Origin: Nageia nagi
Taxonomy: Eukaryota; Pinophyta
Direction: 5' to 3'
Length of the DNA stretch: 64,000 bases
Assembly (NCBI GenBank): GCA_050084985.1
Contig: JBITNC010000001.1
Location: 50,220,001 to 50,284,000, forward strand
The notes under the pieces were generated by a model. The model was given only the letters and a program-made list of their open reading frames with translations, was not told the DNA's origin and did not search any database. This document shows positions 1 to 10,390 of this stretch, one piece after another. Every line of letters starts with the position of its first letter. The first letter of the stretch is position 1. A program made the position numbers and the translations under genes.

Positions 1-1519
1 GTAGCACCACTTTGAATCTCACAAAGCTCCTCTAGAATCTTCCTTAACCACAATGCTTGAGCACTAGCACTTGTGATTGCAATATACTCCACTTTTATCG
101 ATGAAAGAGCCACCATACTTTGTTCCCTTGAACTCCATGTTATCATACCTGAACCAAGACTGAAGCATTTTCTATATGTACTCTTCCTATCATCAATGTT
201 TCTCCCCCAATCTAAATCACTATAGCCAACAAGTTTGACACTCCCATGTTTGATGTAGTGGATGCCAAAATCAATTGTTCCTTGAACATATCTCAAAATT
301 CTCTTTGCTGCTTTCATGTGTGACTCAAATGGATCACCCATATACTTGGATGCAAGTGATGTAGCAAATGCAATATCGGGCCTAGTGTTTGTGAGAAACA
401 TAAGACTCCCTACAATGGATCTATAAGTGGTTACATTGACTCTCACTCCCCCATCATCCTTACAAAGAAGCTCACCATGAGCAATTGGAGTGGATAGTGC
501 TTTACAACTTTCCATACCAAATTTCAACAACATATCTTTAGCATACTTGCTTTGACATACAAAGATTTTATCATTACATTGATATACTTCCAATCCTAAG
601 AAGTAGTGCATAAGACCCAAGTCTTTCATTTCAAATTCATCCATCATTTTCTTTTTGAATTCATCATTCAATTTAGAATAACTACCCATATAAATCAAAT
701 CCTCAACATATAAACAAACAAGTATAAGATCAATACCTTGCTTCATGATGTAGAGGGTAGGTTCATTCTTGCTCCTTTGGAAACCATACTATTGAAAGTA
801 GCCATCTATCCTTGAATACCATGCCCTTGGTGCTTGCTTTAGGCCATACAAAGCCTTCTTCAATTTGTAGACTAGATGCTCTTTTCCTTTGATGATGAAA
901 CCTTGAGGTTGTTCCACATAAACCTCTTCTTGCAAATAGCCATTCAAAAATGCACTTTTCACATACATGTGCATTACTTTCCACCCTTTGTGGGCAGCCA
1001 AAGAAAGGACCAACTTGATTGTCTCTTATCTTGCTACCAGTGAGAAAGTATCTTCATAATCAATGCCTTATTTTTGCTTGAACCCCTTTGTAACAAGCCT
1101 TGCTTTGTGCTTTTCAATAGTTCCATCACTATTGTATTTGTCTTGTAGACCCATTTGCAACCAATACATTTCTTGTCTTTTGGAAGCTCCACAAGCTCCC
1201 AAGTTTCATTCTTTTCAATAGAATGCATTTCTTCCTCCATTGCCTTCATCCACAAATCATTAGTACAAGCATTTTCAAAACAAGAGGGCTCAACATCAAT
1301 GCTAGTCATAAGTGCATAATTGACAATATCACCACTATGATCTTCATTTTCATCATCTCCATACATATTCAAATTTTCAAGTCTAGATACAACATTTTCC
1401 ATCTCTTTTGCTTGACTTCTTGTGAGTCTCTTAGTGAAATTTGTATCTAAAATATTATAAGTAGGATGATTTGCCAAAATTCTCTTCCACTTTTTAATAT
1501 TTTCCTTTGCTTGACTCAA
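1..1519 (-). pseudogene. Copia-1 reverse transcriptase and RNase H (partial, broken)
   Basis: The minus-strand frames encode the copia RT: the WVYKTN start region (about 1150), then [10 protein letters not shown] and [18 protein letters not shown] (about 800-960). The palm motif reads YVED at 699-710 instead of YVDD, so the first catalytic aspartate is glutamate. RNase H follows, with GYSDLDWG and an SSREQSMVALSS stretch ending near 60. There is a frameshift near 1100 and a TAG stop at about 789. From 788 to the window edge the frame is open. The protein would copy element RNA into DNA and degrade the RNA strand inside a virus-like particle; this copy cannot. Confidence 0.9.
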
Positions 1520-1717
1520 TGGATTTGGTGGGCTTGAGGTACTTGGTGTGCAAGGTGAAGGAGGACTCTCTTGGCCTTGGCCATTTGTGGGCTCAACATT
1601 TGCATTATTGGGCTCATTAGAAGAATCTTAATTGGCTGGTCCAACATCTTCTATGAATTTTGGATGACCACCATTCTTTCCCCCTTCATCAAAAATCACA
1701 TCTCTTGATATTACAAT

Positions 1718-2541
1718 TTACTTTGTTTTTGGATTGTAGAGTCTATATGCCTTAGAATTTTCACAATAACCCACAAAAACACATGCTTGGCTTTTTGGAT
1801 CAAGTTTTTTTCTTTTTTCATCAGGAATGTGTGCATATGCTAAACAACCAAAAACTCTAAAATGTGCAACATTTGGCTTTCTTTCATACCATGCTTCATA
1901 GGGGGTGATTCCTTCCAATGATTTAGTTGGGCTCCTATTAAGAATGTAAACACTTGTTCTACATGCATCAGCCCAAAACATATATTCCAAATCTTGATAA
2001 TGCAACATTCTTCTTGCCATATTCACTATTGTCCTATTTTTCCTTTCACACACACCATTTTGTTGAGGAGTAAAACTTGTAGTAAGTTGCCTTTTAATTC
2101 CACAATCTTTGTAAAATTTTATGAATTCATTTGATATATGCTCCCCTCCTCTATCAATTCTTAGACATTTTATATAATATCCACTTTGTTTTTCCACATT
2201 ATTCTTGAATTCCATGAAGTAACTAAGAGCTTGATCTTTAGTTTTTAAGAAAAATATCCAACACATTCTTGAAAAATCATCAATGAAAGTGAGGAAATAG
2301 GAATTCATACCCATACTTTTTGTTTGCATTGGACCACATATATCCGAATGCACCAATTGAAGAGGATAAGAGGCTCTCCATGCTTGCCTCTTGGAAAGCT
2401 TGATCTATGGTGCTTGCCCAAAGCACAACCTCCACACACATCTTTGATTTCATCCACCTTTGGCAGCCCATGTACCATTTGATGAGATGTCAAAAGCCTT
2501 AAGCTTGAGTGATTGAGATGCCCATATCTCAAATGCCACAA
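1718..2541 (-). pseudogene. Copia-1 GAG-pre-integrase and integrase
   Basis: The GAG-pre-integrase motif WHLRYGHLNHSSLR (from about 2540) opens the domain. It is followed by the integrase core: HSDICGPM, FIDDFSRMCW, RIDRGGEH and QQNGVCERKNRT. The three DDE residues are all present. The C-terminal part includes the usual PYEAWYERKPNVAHFRVFGC and VFVGY stretches. A frameshift near 2360 separates the two parts, and a stop at 2542 separates this region from the protease. Integrase would insert the cDNA into the host genome. Family assignment is secure. Confidence 0.92.
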
Positions 2542-2979
2542 CTAACTTTTGTTTTCAATAGACACATTAGCAAGTGCAGCCCCTTGGCTTCCAAATTTTA
2601 GAGGAAATAATTTGTTCTCATTCATTGGAACAATGGTAACAACCTTATTACCCCTATTCTTATCATAAATTACACATTTTCCATCATCAAAAACAAGCTT
2701 GTAATTATTTTCCATGATTTGTCCAATACTTAACAAGTTATGTTGAAGTTTGGGAATAAAGTAAACATGATTTACCTTTTTCATTCCTTCCTTGGTTGGA
2801 ACCTCCATGGTACCCATGCCTTCAACTTCTAATGTGCTATTATCACCAATTCTTATCTTTGTCTTGAAGGAGTCGTCAATGTGAGCAAATAGCTCTCCTT
2901 TTCCTGTCATATGCTTGGATGCTCCTGAATCAAGTAGCCATGTCTCACTCATGTTTGGATCAACCTTCCCATATGTCAA
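2542..2979 (-). pseudogene. Copia-1 aspartic protease
   Basis: The sequence contains TWLLDSGASKHMTG, the copia protease signature with an intact DSG catalytic triplet. It is followed by IGDNSTLEVEGMGTM and a VYFIPKLQHNLLSIGQ stretch typical of the region between protease and GAG-pre-integrase. It lies between the gag zinc knuckle and the integrase, in frame with gag across one stop (about 2995). It would process the Gag-Pol polyprotein. Confidence 0.9.
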
Positions 2980-2997
2980 AAATATATTTGCATCCTC

Positions 2998-3987
2998 TTA
3001 TCCATAGTTTACACTTCTCCCTCTTTGAGAAGCCTTCAATCTACATTCCTTCTCATAATGCCCAAATTTATTGCAATAGTAGCATTGCTTATTGGATTTT
3101 TCACTTGCTTTGGATTGTTGTTGCTGATATGGTTGGCCTCCTTGGCCTCTTCCTTGACCTCTACCTTGGCCTCTTCCTTTCCTTCCTCTTCCTCTTCCTC
3201 TACCTTGGCCTTTCCTTTGGCCTCTACCTTGACTACTCACATTGGCTTCCCCTTCTTTGAGTGCAAAAACCTTGTCATCACCACCTCCAAAGCTTGAAGA
3301 TGATGAATATTGTAATCTTTCTTCATGGGACATAAGTGAACCAACAAGTTGATCATAAGAGAGAGTAGCAAGATCTTTGCTCTCTTTAATGATGATTGCA
3401 ACCAGATTCCACTTTGGAAGAAGAGATCTCAAAACTTTCTTTACAACCACTTCATTCTCAATTTCTTCACCAAGTGTCTTCATTTTGTTGACACAAGTTT
3501 GAACTCTAACACAATAATCAACAACCTTCTCTTCATCCTTCATCTTGAGATTTTCAAAATCCCTCTTGAGAGTTTGAATTCTCACTTGCTTGACTTGATT
3601 GCTTCCTTGGTATCCATCCTTCAAAGCCTTCCATGCATCTTTGGCTGTTGTACATGAAGCTATCCTTGGAAATATGCTCTTATCCATTGCCATTTGAAGA
3701 TGATACAGGGCACAATAGTTCTTCTTTTGAGCTTCTCTCCTTGCATTCCTCTCATCCTCTTACAAAGTAGACCAATCAGTTGGCTCATCATAGCCATCTT
3801 CTACAATCTCCCAAAAACCTTTGCCAATGAGTAATGTCTTAATTTTGATAGACCAATACTCATATTCTTCACCATTGAACTCAGGAATTGGCCATGAGGG
3901 GTTGTTGCTATTTGATGCCATTCTACAATGCTCAAATGTAAAAATTGCAAAAAATGAAATTTGAAGGTGCTTGCTAAGTCTCTCCAA
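2998..3987 (-). pseudogene. Copia-1 gag with CCHC zinc knuckle
   Basis: The N-terminal piece (3760-3987) contains FNGEEYEYWSIKIKTLL, the usual copia gag start. A stop near 3760 separates it from the main frame (2998-3693), which has the UBN2-type gag helices (DAWKALKDGYQG, VLRSLLPKWN). These lead into a Gly/Arg/Gln-rich RNA-binding tract and the knuckle CYYCNKFGHYEKEC. The start could be the Met at 3987 or the more copia-like MASNSNNPSW at about 3921. Gag would form the particle shell and bind element RNA. The plus-strand frames overlapping the RG-rich tract are shadows. Confidence 0.9.
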
Positions 3988-5167
3988 ACTTTCACTTTCC
4001 CACTCTAATCCAAATGGACTAAATATGCGCTAATTGTCAACATTAGAGTTCTCTCCTCTCTTCTATGATTCCTCACATCAGATGGATCCTCACACCCTCT
4101 TCTTAGATCATGATGCCTTCTCTTGATGTGGGTAATTAGTGGCACTCCCATGCAGGCAGGCTCATGCTTTGGTTGGCAACCTCTCTGCTTTTCATCTCAC
4201 TTTCCTTCAAGAGCATGTCCTTTGCATGTGTAGGCTTCTCCTTTCTATGCATGCAAAAATTCTCCTTTCACAGTGTAGGCTCCTTCATTCACTCATCAGG
4301 CTCATCAAAGACATGGCTTTCCTCACTGGTAATGACATGGTTTCTTTTCTCATCTGCAGGTCTGCAGACTCTTCCTTCTCTATAATGCATGAGCTCTTCA
4401 TCACTGCTTACTTTTGTTGCGGGCTCTCCTTTCTTTCTACGCACCTCATGCACTTGGTTGGGCATGTTGGTCTTCACATAGAATGACCTCCTTTTTTAGA
4501 GATAAAAACACAACATTGGTGCTCCTCTCTATGTAGTTCACCAAACTCCACATACATTTATATCTTACGATGTTGCCTTATCCAACACTTCACATGGCCT
4601 CTTTTGTCAACAAAACCACCTCTTCTTCCTTTTACGTAGACCTTCCTCTTCATAAATGAATGTGCAACCATGATGGTAGTCTCCTTTTCATCTAGCTTCA
4701 CATGCTTCTCAATTCAGGCTCTCCTTTCTGCTATGCATGGGCTCACTTTCTCCTTCAAATTACAAAACTTCACAAATGACAAATCATGCCACCTCTTCCT
4801 GGCACCTTCACAATTCATCGATCTGAAATTTGATAAATTCCAGAAGACTCAACAAGCAATAGCAATACAAATCAGCAGTGGCATGGGTTTCCTTCAAACC
4901 TCACGTACCTATTTTCTAATTTTTCTCCAAGCAAAAGTTTAGTCTATTCCAAATTCTCTTTCAATCTTCAAAATAGTAAACACTTCACCCAACTATCTTT
5001 GCTTCCATAGAAACAAGAATTTTTCTAGAGGCTTTGGATCTCACACTTGCAAGAATTTGATAAATTCTTTGCAATGCATCCACAAGTTCAATAATTCTGA
5101 TGATAGTCCTTGAGGAGCTTGATAAGATCCTTTAGGACTTCACCCACTCTAACCCTATGATCGATTC
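3988..5167 (-). other. Copia-1 long 5' leader (about 1.2 kb)
   Basis: This interval between PBS and gag is unusually long for a copia element. In the minus sense it is purine-rich. It contains a diverged recurring motif around GAAAGGAGAGCC/GCATGCATAGAAAGGAGAAGCC (near 4225, 4430 and 4730) and a short hydrophilic frame (4289-4477, 62 aa). I recognise no protein domain. The overlapping plus-strand frames (4139-4486, 4670-4942) look like shadows of low-complexity sequence. It may be a leader with internal repeats or partly acquired sequence. Confidence 0.5.
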
Positions 5168-5180
5168 AGCTCTGATACCA
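5168..5180 (-). promoter_or_regulatory. Copia-1 primer binding site (initiator Met-tRNA)
   Basis: The minus strand reads TGGTATCAGAGCT. This is complementary to the 3' end of plant initiator tRNA-Met and is the standard copia PBS. It lies 2 bases from the end of the LTR. Confidence 0.93.
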
Positions 5181-5182
5181 TT

Positions 5183-5463
5183 TGAGAGAACCAAAATGTT
5201 CTGTATTATTCATCAAAATGAGTTACATATATAGGCTTAAGAAAGCCATTACAATACAAGATAAGAAGTTGAGAATAATATTCTCATGACCATAAAAAAC
5301 TCACACTATACGTATCACCCTTAGATCACTACATGACAAATTACTTGTTATAACAATAAACTAATAAATACTTAGACCTAGATACTTAGGAAAATACTTT
5401 AGTCCTAATTAATTAATCCTAATAACGTAGGACTTAGGAATTATGTTAGAAATACTTCCAACA
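5183..5463 (-). repeat. Copia-1 5' LTR (281 bp)
   Basis: In the minus sense it starts TGTTGGAAGT and ends TTCTCTCA, so it has the TG...CA ends, and it directly abuts the PBS. A TATA-like motif CCTATATATGTA (plus 5224-5235) would sit in its promoter region. Bases 5464-5468 (ATTAT) would be one half of the target duplication; the partner is off the window. Confidence 0.85.
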
Positions 5464-6120
5464 ATTATACCCCAATTTTATAAGCTTCATATAAAGGAAT
5501 AATTAAAGTAGATACGTTAGAGGTTTGAAAAGGCTCTAAGATACTTGGGATACAATTTTGGACAAAATGAATACCTCATGGTATTTCTAGGTATCCTTGA
5601 ATGGTGATAAGGAATTGGAACCTTTATGGTGATACTTTTTGCATGTAACATTAAAATTGCATAGGGGAATCATGAAGAATCTACTCTAGAAGCAAATTGG
5701 GATATTATCAATGTAACAAATGTTTCAACATTACTTGGGGTCAAGTAATTTTGGATGGGCGATCTTGTAATATCCTTAATTTTTAAGGTTTCATTCATTT
5801 TTGGTTTTGAGAATATTATGTCTTCTATAAGCTATAAATAAATGTTTCAACATCAGAAATGGAAAAAGGACCCCATGCTATGATTTTCACAAGTTACATG
5901 ACCTATTTTGGTAACGAAATGAGGAAGTTATGACACTTTTAAGTTCACTTGTTATACCAATCTACTCATATCATTCATTCACAAGAATCCATAATTCTCT
6001 TTGCAATTTATTCCTGAAAGGTCACACCCTTCCTTTAAGGATGTGTAATGATTACTTGGTTAATTTAGGAGTGTTTAAACAATTTCATTGTAATAAGCCC
6101 TTTATTGTAAATTCCACCTA
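5464..6120. other. Non-coding interval, no recognisable feature
   Basis: AT-rich DNA between Copia-1 and the first recognisable gypsy coding sequence. The 63-aa plus frame at 5930-6121 has no recognisable domain. The interval may be the degraded start of the Tat-type element. Confidence 0.4.
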
Positions 6121-7138
6121 GAGATTAGTTAATTAATCCAATTATGGGATGTTGGGCCTCCAATTATTGATGATATTAATCCTATTCTTGGCGAAAAAGG
6201 ACTTGAGCATGTTAATGGTTCATTTATGCATATGGTTCATTTGGTTATTGAAAAAGAGGAAATTCTAGTAAGGTCTAATTTATCCAAGTACACATCCTCT
6301 TCTTCCAACAAAGATAGTGGTAGGAAATCTTATAAAAAAATGATGATACTTTAGTCAATGTAGTTGAACCAACTAATCAAGATAAATCCAAAGATAAAAA
6401 ATAAACCAAAAACTTATATCCATTACCAATAAATCCTAATCAAATGTTTGTGGAATGTTTAGAAAAAGGTATAATAAAATATATCCAAGGAAAGGAATAT
6501 GGATCTAATGATGATAAGCCTATTTGGTATAGGGATAATCAATTCTACAAATATTATCAAGTTAAAGGGCAGAATACAACAAGTTGTTATGTTATGAGGA
6601 AGAAATTAAAGCACTTACTAGATAGTGGTATAGTCTCATACAAAAATAATGTGCTTAAAGTTAAAACTCAAGAGGTACCTTCCATCAACATGGTAAAGAT
6701 GATTATCTATGATGATAATGATTAACCTATTGAGTTTGATGATGAATTCAATGCAAAAGCAGAACAAATGAAGTATCATATTTGGAGCAAACATATAATG
6801 CAACAACAAGATCAAAGAAAGGTATTCCTTACCTAATTTTTGCTACAAAAGACACACCTTGTAAATATTCTCTTAAAGAAATGAAGAAAGACAAATGCAA
6901 AAAGAACATTCTAAAAAATCTAAAGAATATGAATGCTAAAATCAATTTCCTTGAGTTATTTGAAACATATAAAGAGCATAGAATGGAATTATTTGAACTA
7001 CTTAGTGGAATTGACATTGATACTAATATTTCCACTAGCTCATTGGTAGGAATGATTGGTTGTTTCAATAATGATATAAAATTTACTAAATATGATATTC
7101 CTAGTGATGATATCATTGATAAATGCTTTCAAATGTAG
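6121..7138 (+). pseudogene. Tat-type gag C-terminal region
   Basis: The frame at 6444-6725 contains PIWYRDNQFYKYYQVKGQN followed by TTSCYVMRKKLKHLLDSG. This is the short conserved block that precedes the protease in Tat/Athila-type gypsy gag proteins. The frame at 6782-7138 follows after a stop and gives the acidic linker (EHRMELFELLSG and so on). Before 6444 the frame is degraded but still shows a EKGLEHVNGSF-like stretch. No capsid N-terminus was found. Confidence 0.65.
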
Positions 7139-7510
7139 ATATGTGTAAAGATATTAGGTAAGACAATCAAGCATGCATTTGTAGATGGAGGTGCAGATTT
7201 GAATATTTTCTCTATTGACTTCCTTAAGAAGTTTGGTGATAAATTGATGCCTAAATTTATGAGAAAGAAGTACAAGGTCACATGTTATGATAGTTATAGT
7301 AAATCATGTGCTAAAAATGTCACATCACCTATTCATTTGTGATCAAAGATAATGGAAGTTATGACATATGTCCTAGATAAGAAGCTTCCTTATGACATTA
7401 TTCTTAGGAGACCATGGATACATCCAATGAGGTGTGTACCATATACATTGCATAGGTTGATTAAATTTAACCATTATGGATCTACTAATATGTATTTGAA
7501 GTAGTAGAAG
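7139..7510 (+). pseudogene. Tat-type aspartic protease region
   Basis: The plus frame reads KHAFVDGGADLNIFS (about 7170-7215), the gypsy-type retropepsin active-site region. It continues to LPYDIILRRPWIHPM (about 7387-7431), which corresponds to the conserved (L/I)LGRPWIH motif after the flap. There is one stop in between (near 7340). It would process the polyprotein; this copy is inactive. Confidence 0.75.
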
Positions 7511-8540
7511 AAATTCCAAACATGATTGCATAAGTTGGGAATACCATTATTCCTTACAAAAATGTTAAAATTCATGAAGACAATGATGAAGATAATAAGA
7601 AATATAAAAAATACAACAATGACATGTAGTTATACAATGAAATAGGTCTTGGCACATATGATGTTAGTTATAAGGTCATTTAAGATGATATTAGATATTT
7701 TTGCAGTAAGTAAAAATCAAAGTATGAACAACATTTTATCCAACCTTAGCACTTATGATCACCTCAATGACCATGCAACCATCATTACTACAAATGTAGA
7801 TAAGACTAGTCTGAATTAGAAGAAGATAATGTTAAGAATACATGTACAATATAGAAACCTCAAAATAAAACTTAGATATTGATATAGATAACAACATGGT
7901 GGTAGCCTATGGTAAGTTCAACAAGAAGATAAGACAAATCATATGTCATACACACTTGATCCCTCAATACATGAAATCTAAATAGTATAAGGGTAAAGGA
8001 CTTGACAAGAATGAATAAGGAATTAAAGAGATACCTACAAAAATGTTTGAATCAAATGAAGGAAAAAATGGCCTAGGATCAAAGAAGGTTAATTAGAAAA
8101 ATTTGGTATCATACAATAGTGATGAAGAATAAAAAAATAGAATAAAAAATGCAATCAATTAATATGGTTGAGCTAGCACTAGAAAAAAGGGGAAAATATC
8201 CTAAGAAGGTCTACACCCATGCTTGCCCTAGAACTTGTACTAACCTTAGCACCCATGATAAGCCCAACATCTTTTCTATAGAAATAGATAGCAATTTCTC
8301 TTACCCCATGCTTGAAAAGGTAGCTTATAGGTATACTAATGTATTTGAAATAGATTATGTGCTTCTATACATGTTGGAGGAAAGATCAAAGTTCAAACCA
8401 TTTCATCCCATGAAGTAATTCAAGGTCATTTATCATCATAATTCTTACTTTGGAGAGGAGATGGAGGACATAGTAGGTTCTTCCTAGCTACACTAGCCTA
8501 CCTTTTTCTTTCATTACATAAGAGTAGGCTAGGTGGCTAG
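7511..8540 (+). pseudogene. Tat-type protease-to-RT spacer, degraded
   Basis: This spacer holds many stops. One 89-aa frame (8149-8418) has no recognisable domain; its position suggests the linker between protease and RT. The phrase TTAGCACCCATGAT recurs in variants (near 7745 and 8245) and resembles motifs in the LTR (10372, 11928). I cannot say whether that is meaningful. Confidence 0.4.
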
Positions 8541-8542
8541 GG

Positions 8543-8565
8543 GTGTGTGTGTGTGTGTATGTGTG
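8543..8565. repeat. (GT)n microsatellite
   Basis: A short GT run, interrupted once by TATG, inside the degraded gypsy spacer. Confidence 0.9.
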
Positions 8566-8639
8566 ACATTCTTAATTTTATGACATAACAATATTATGGG
8601 CATTACCTAACCTTTATCAACCTAATGATGAGATACCAT

Positions 8640-10100
8640 GGTTTAATGAGAATCTTATTGTGATAACCATTGGTACACAAGATGTACCATGAATTGTTTA
8701 GATTGGAATAAAAGTCATTGGAGAAGATAAATGGGCATATCAATAGTTCTTAACAAGATTCAAGGATATGTTTTCTTAGGAATAAATTGATATTATAGGG
8801 TTAGATCCATCCTTTATGACTCATAATTTGGTAGTACAAGAAAATTCCAAACCTATACAATAGAAAAGGAGACCAATGTACCCAAAGCCTTATTTGCTAG
8901 TTAAGCAAGAAATCAATAAGTATATCAAGGTAAGATTCATTGAACCCATTGATTATTCAAAGAAATTAGATGTTGTACAAATTTTAGAGACTTAAAAAGG
9001 CTATTCCAAAGGATAATTTTCCTTTGTTACGCATAGATATAATTATGGACTCAAATACAAATGAGTTGTTATCTTTCCTGGATGGTTTCTTAGGATACAA
9101 TCATATTAGAATCAATAAATAGGATCAACATATAAATAAAGCATTAACCACATATTGGGAAATATTTTTTGGGGTATTCATGCCCTTTTGCCTCAAAAAT
9201 GCGAGGGCAACATACCAAAGAGCTATGGTAACTATGTTTCATGATCTCATTCATAAATCAGTTGAAGTATATGTTGATGATATTCTTGCTAAATAAAATT
9301 AGAAGGAAAATCATTTAGAGGATGTAAGAGTCATTTTTGAACATATGATATAGTTTAACTTGAAGCTAAATCCTAAGAAATATGTTTTTGGGGTATCTAG
9401 CAGTAATTTGCTTGGTTACATTGTATCTAGAAAAGGCATAAAGAGAGACCCTAAAATGGTTAAAGCTATAATGGACATGACTCCACCAAGAAATATTAGA
9501 CAACTAAGAAGTCTAAAAGAAAAGTTACAAGTAGATAAAATATTCATGGATTAGTTACTAGATAAAAAAAATCCTTTCTCTTACTTGCTCAAGAAGGGAT
9601 ATTAGTTTATATAGAATAAGGAGTGTCAAAAAACATTTGAATACATCAAAAGTTACTTGCTTGATCCTCCTATTTTGAAGCCAATTTATCACACAAAACC
9701 TCTATATTTGTACATATCAGCTACAAGCAATGCTATTGGGACAGTCTTTATGCAAATTGATAAAGAAAATAAGGAGAAGGTTATGTGTTATTTATCTAAG
9801 ATACCACAAAATGTAGATGTCAATTATACACTAATTAACAAGTTGTATTATACAATAGTTTACACAATACAAAAATTGAGGCATTACATGATCACCAACA
9901 CTAACTTTATTATAGCTCAAGTTTATCCATTGAGGTACTTATTATCAAAACCATAATTGCAAGGAAGATTAGCTAAATGGATAATGGACCTATAAGAGTT
10001 TGATCTTCTATATACACATCAAAAATAAGTCAAGGGATAGGTTATAGTAGATATGATTACAACACCACCATGTGATTAACATAGTAACAAGAATGAACTT
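8640..10100 (+). pseudogene. Tat-type reverse transcriptase and first RNase H
   Basis: Successive plus-strand fragments give PMYPKPYLLVKQEINKYI (about 8875) and CVDFRDLKKAIPKDNFPL-like sequence (about 8975-9020). FFGVFMPFCLKNARATYQRA (about 9170) and an intact YVDDILAK (9268-9291) follow. Next come KLNPKKYVFGVSSSNLLGYI and, from 9657, the RNase H connection (PLYLYISATSNAIG, KLRHYMI). At least seven stops and a small frame break make it a pseudogene. Function in the family: reverse transcription of the element RNA. Confidence 0.88.
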
Positions 10101-10390
10101 ATGGAACTAGTTGAGTAGTATGAGAATGAAACATGGACACTATTATTTGATGGCTTCAAGTGTTTACAAGGGGTTGGGATAGGAATTATGCTAGTGTATC
10201 CTAAAGGTAGTATGATTCTTATGGATTACAAGTTAAATTTTAAATGCACTAATAATATGGATAAGTATGAATCTTTGATATTGGGATTAAAGGTATTACA
10301 CATAAATCAAACCTCTAAGAATAATCACACCTCAGCACTAGAACAATTCCATGATATGAATCATTACAAGGATCAGCACCTATGCTAGCT
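10101..10390 (+). pseudogene. Second RNase H domain (Tat-type), truncated
   Basis: The frame from about 10120 reads ENETWTLLFDGFKCLQGVGI then GIMLVYPKGSMILMDY, ending KYESLILGLKVL. This matches the opening of the second, RVT_3-like RNase H that follows the normal RNase H in Tat-lineage gypsy elements (FDGS...G.GAG...SP.G ... EYEALI.GL). The domain is cut after GLKVL. The following residues (to 10388) do not resemble the rest of the domain, so the deletion that removed integrase probably starts here. Confidence 0.7.

Larger units (their letters stand above)
1..5463 (-). mobile_element. Copia-1: Ty1/copia LTR retrotransposon, 3' end beyond the window
   Basis: Read on the minus strand, the order is LTR, PBS, long leader, gag with a CCHC knuckle, protease, integrase, reverse transcriptase and RNase H. 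This is the Ty1/copia order (integrase before RT). The right-hand 5' LTR is complete, but the 3' LTR lies left of base 1, so LTR divergence and the target duplication cannot be scored. The polyprotein is broken by in-frame stops (near 2995, 2542 and 789) and by frameshifts (near 2360 and 1100), so the copy is dead. The protein families are clear; the copia lineage was not assigned. Confidence 0.93.

Noticed and set aside
3025-3297. Plus-strand 90-aa frame rich in Ser/Leu (and the 113-aa frame at 2919-3260)
   Set aside because: Shadows of the Gly/Arg/Gln-rich tract of Copia-1 gag on the other strand.
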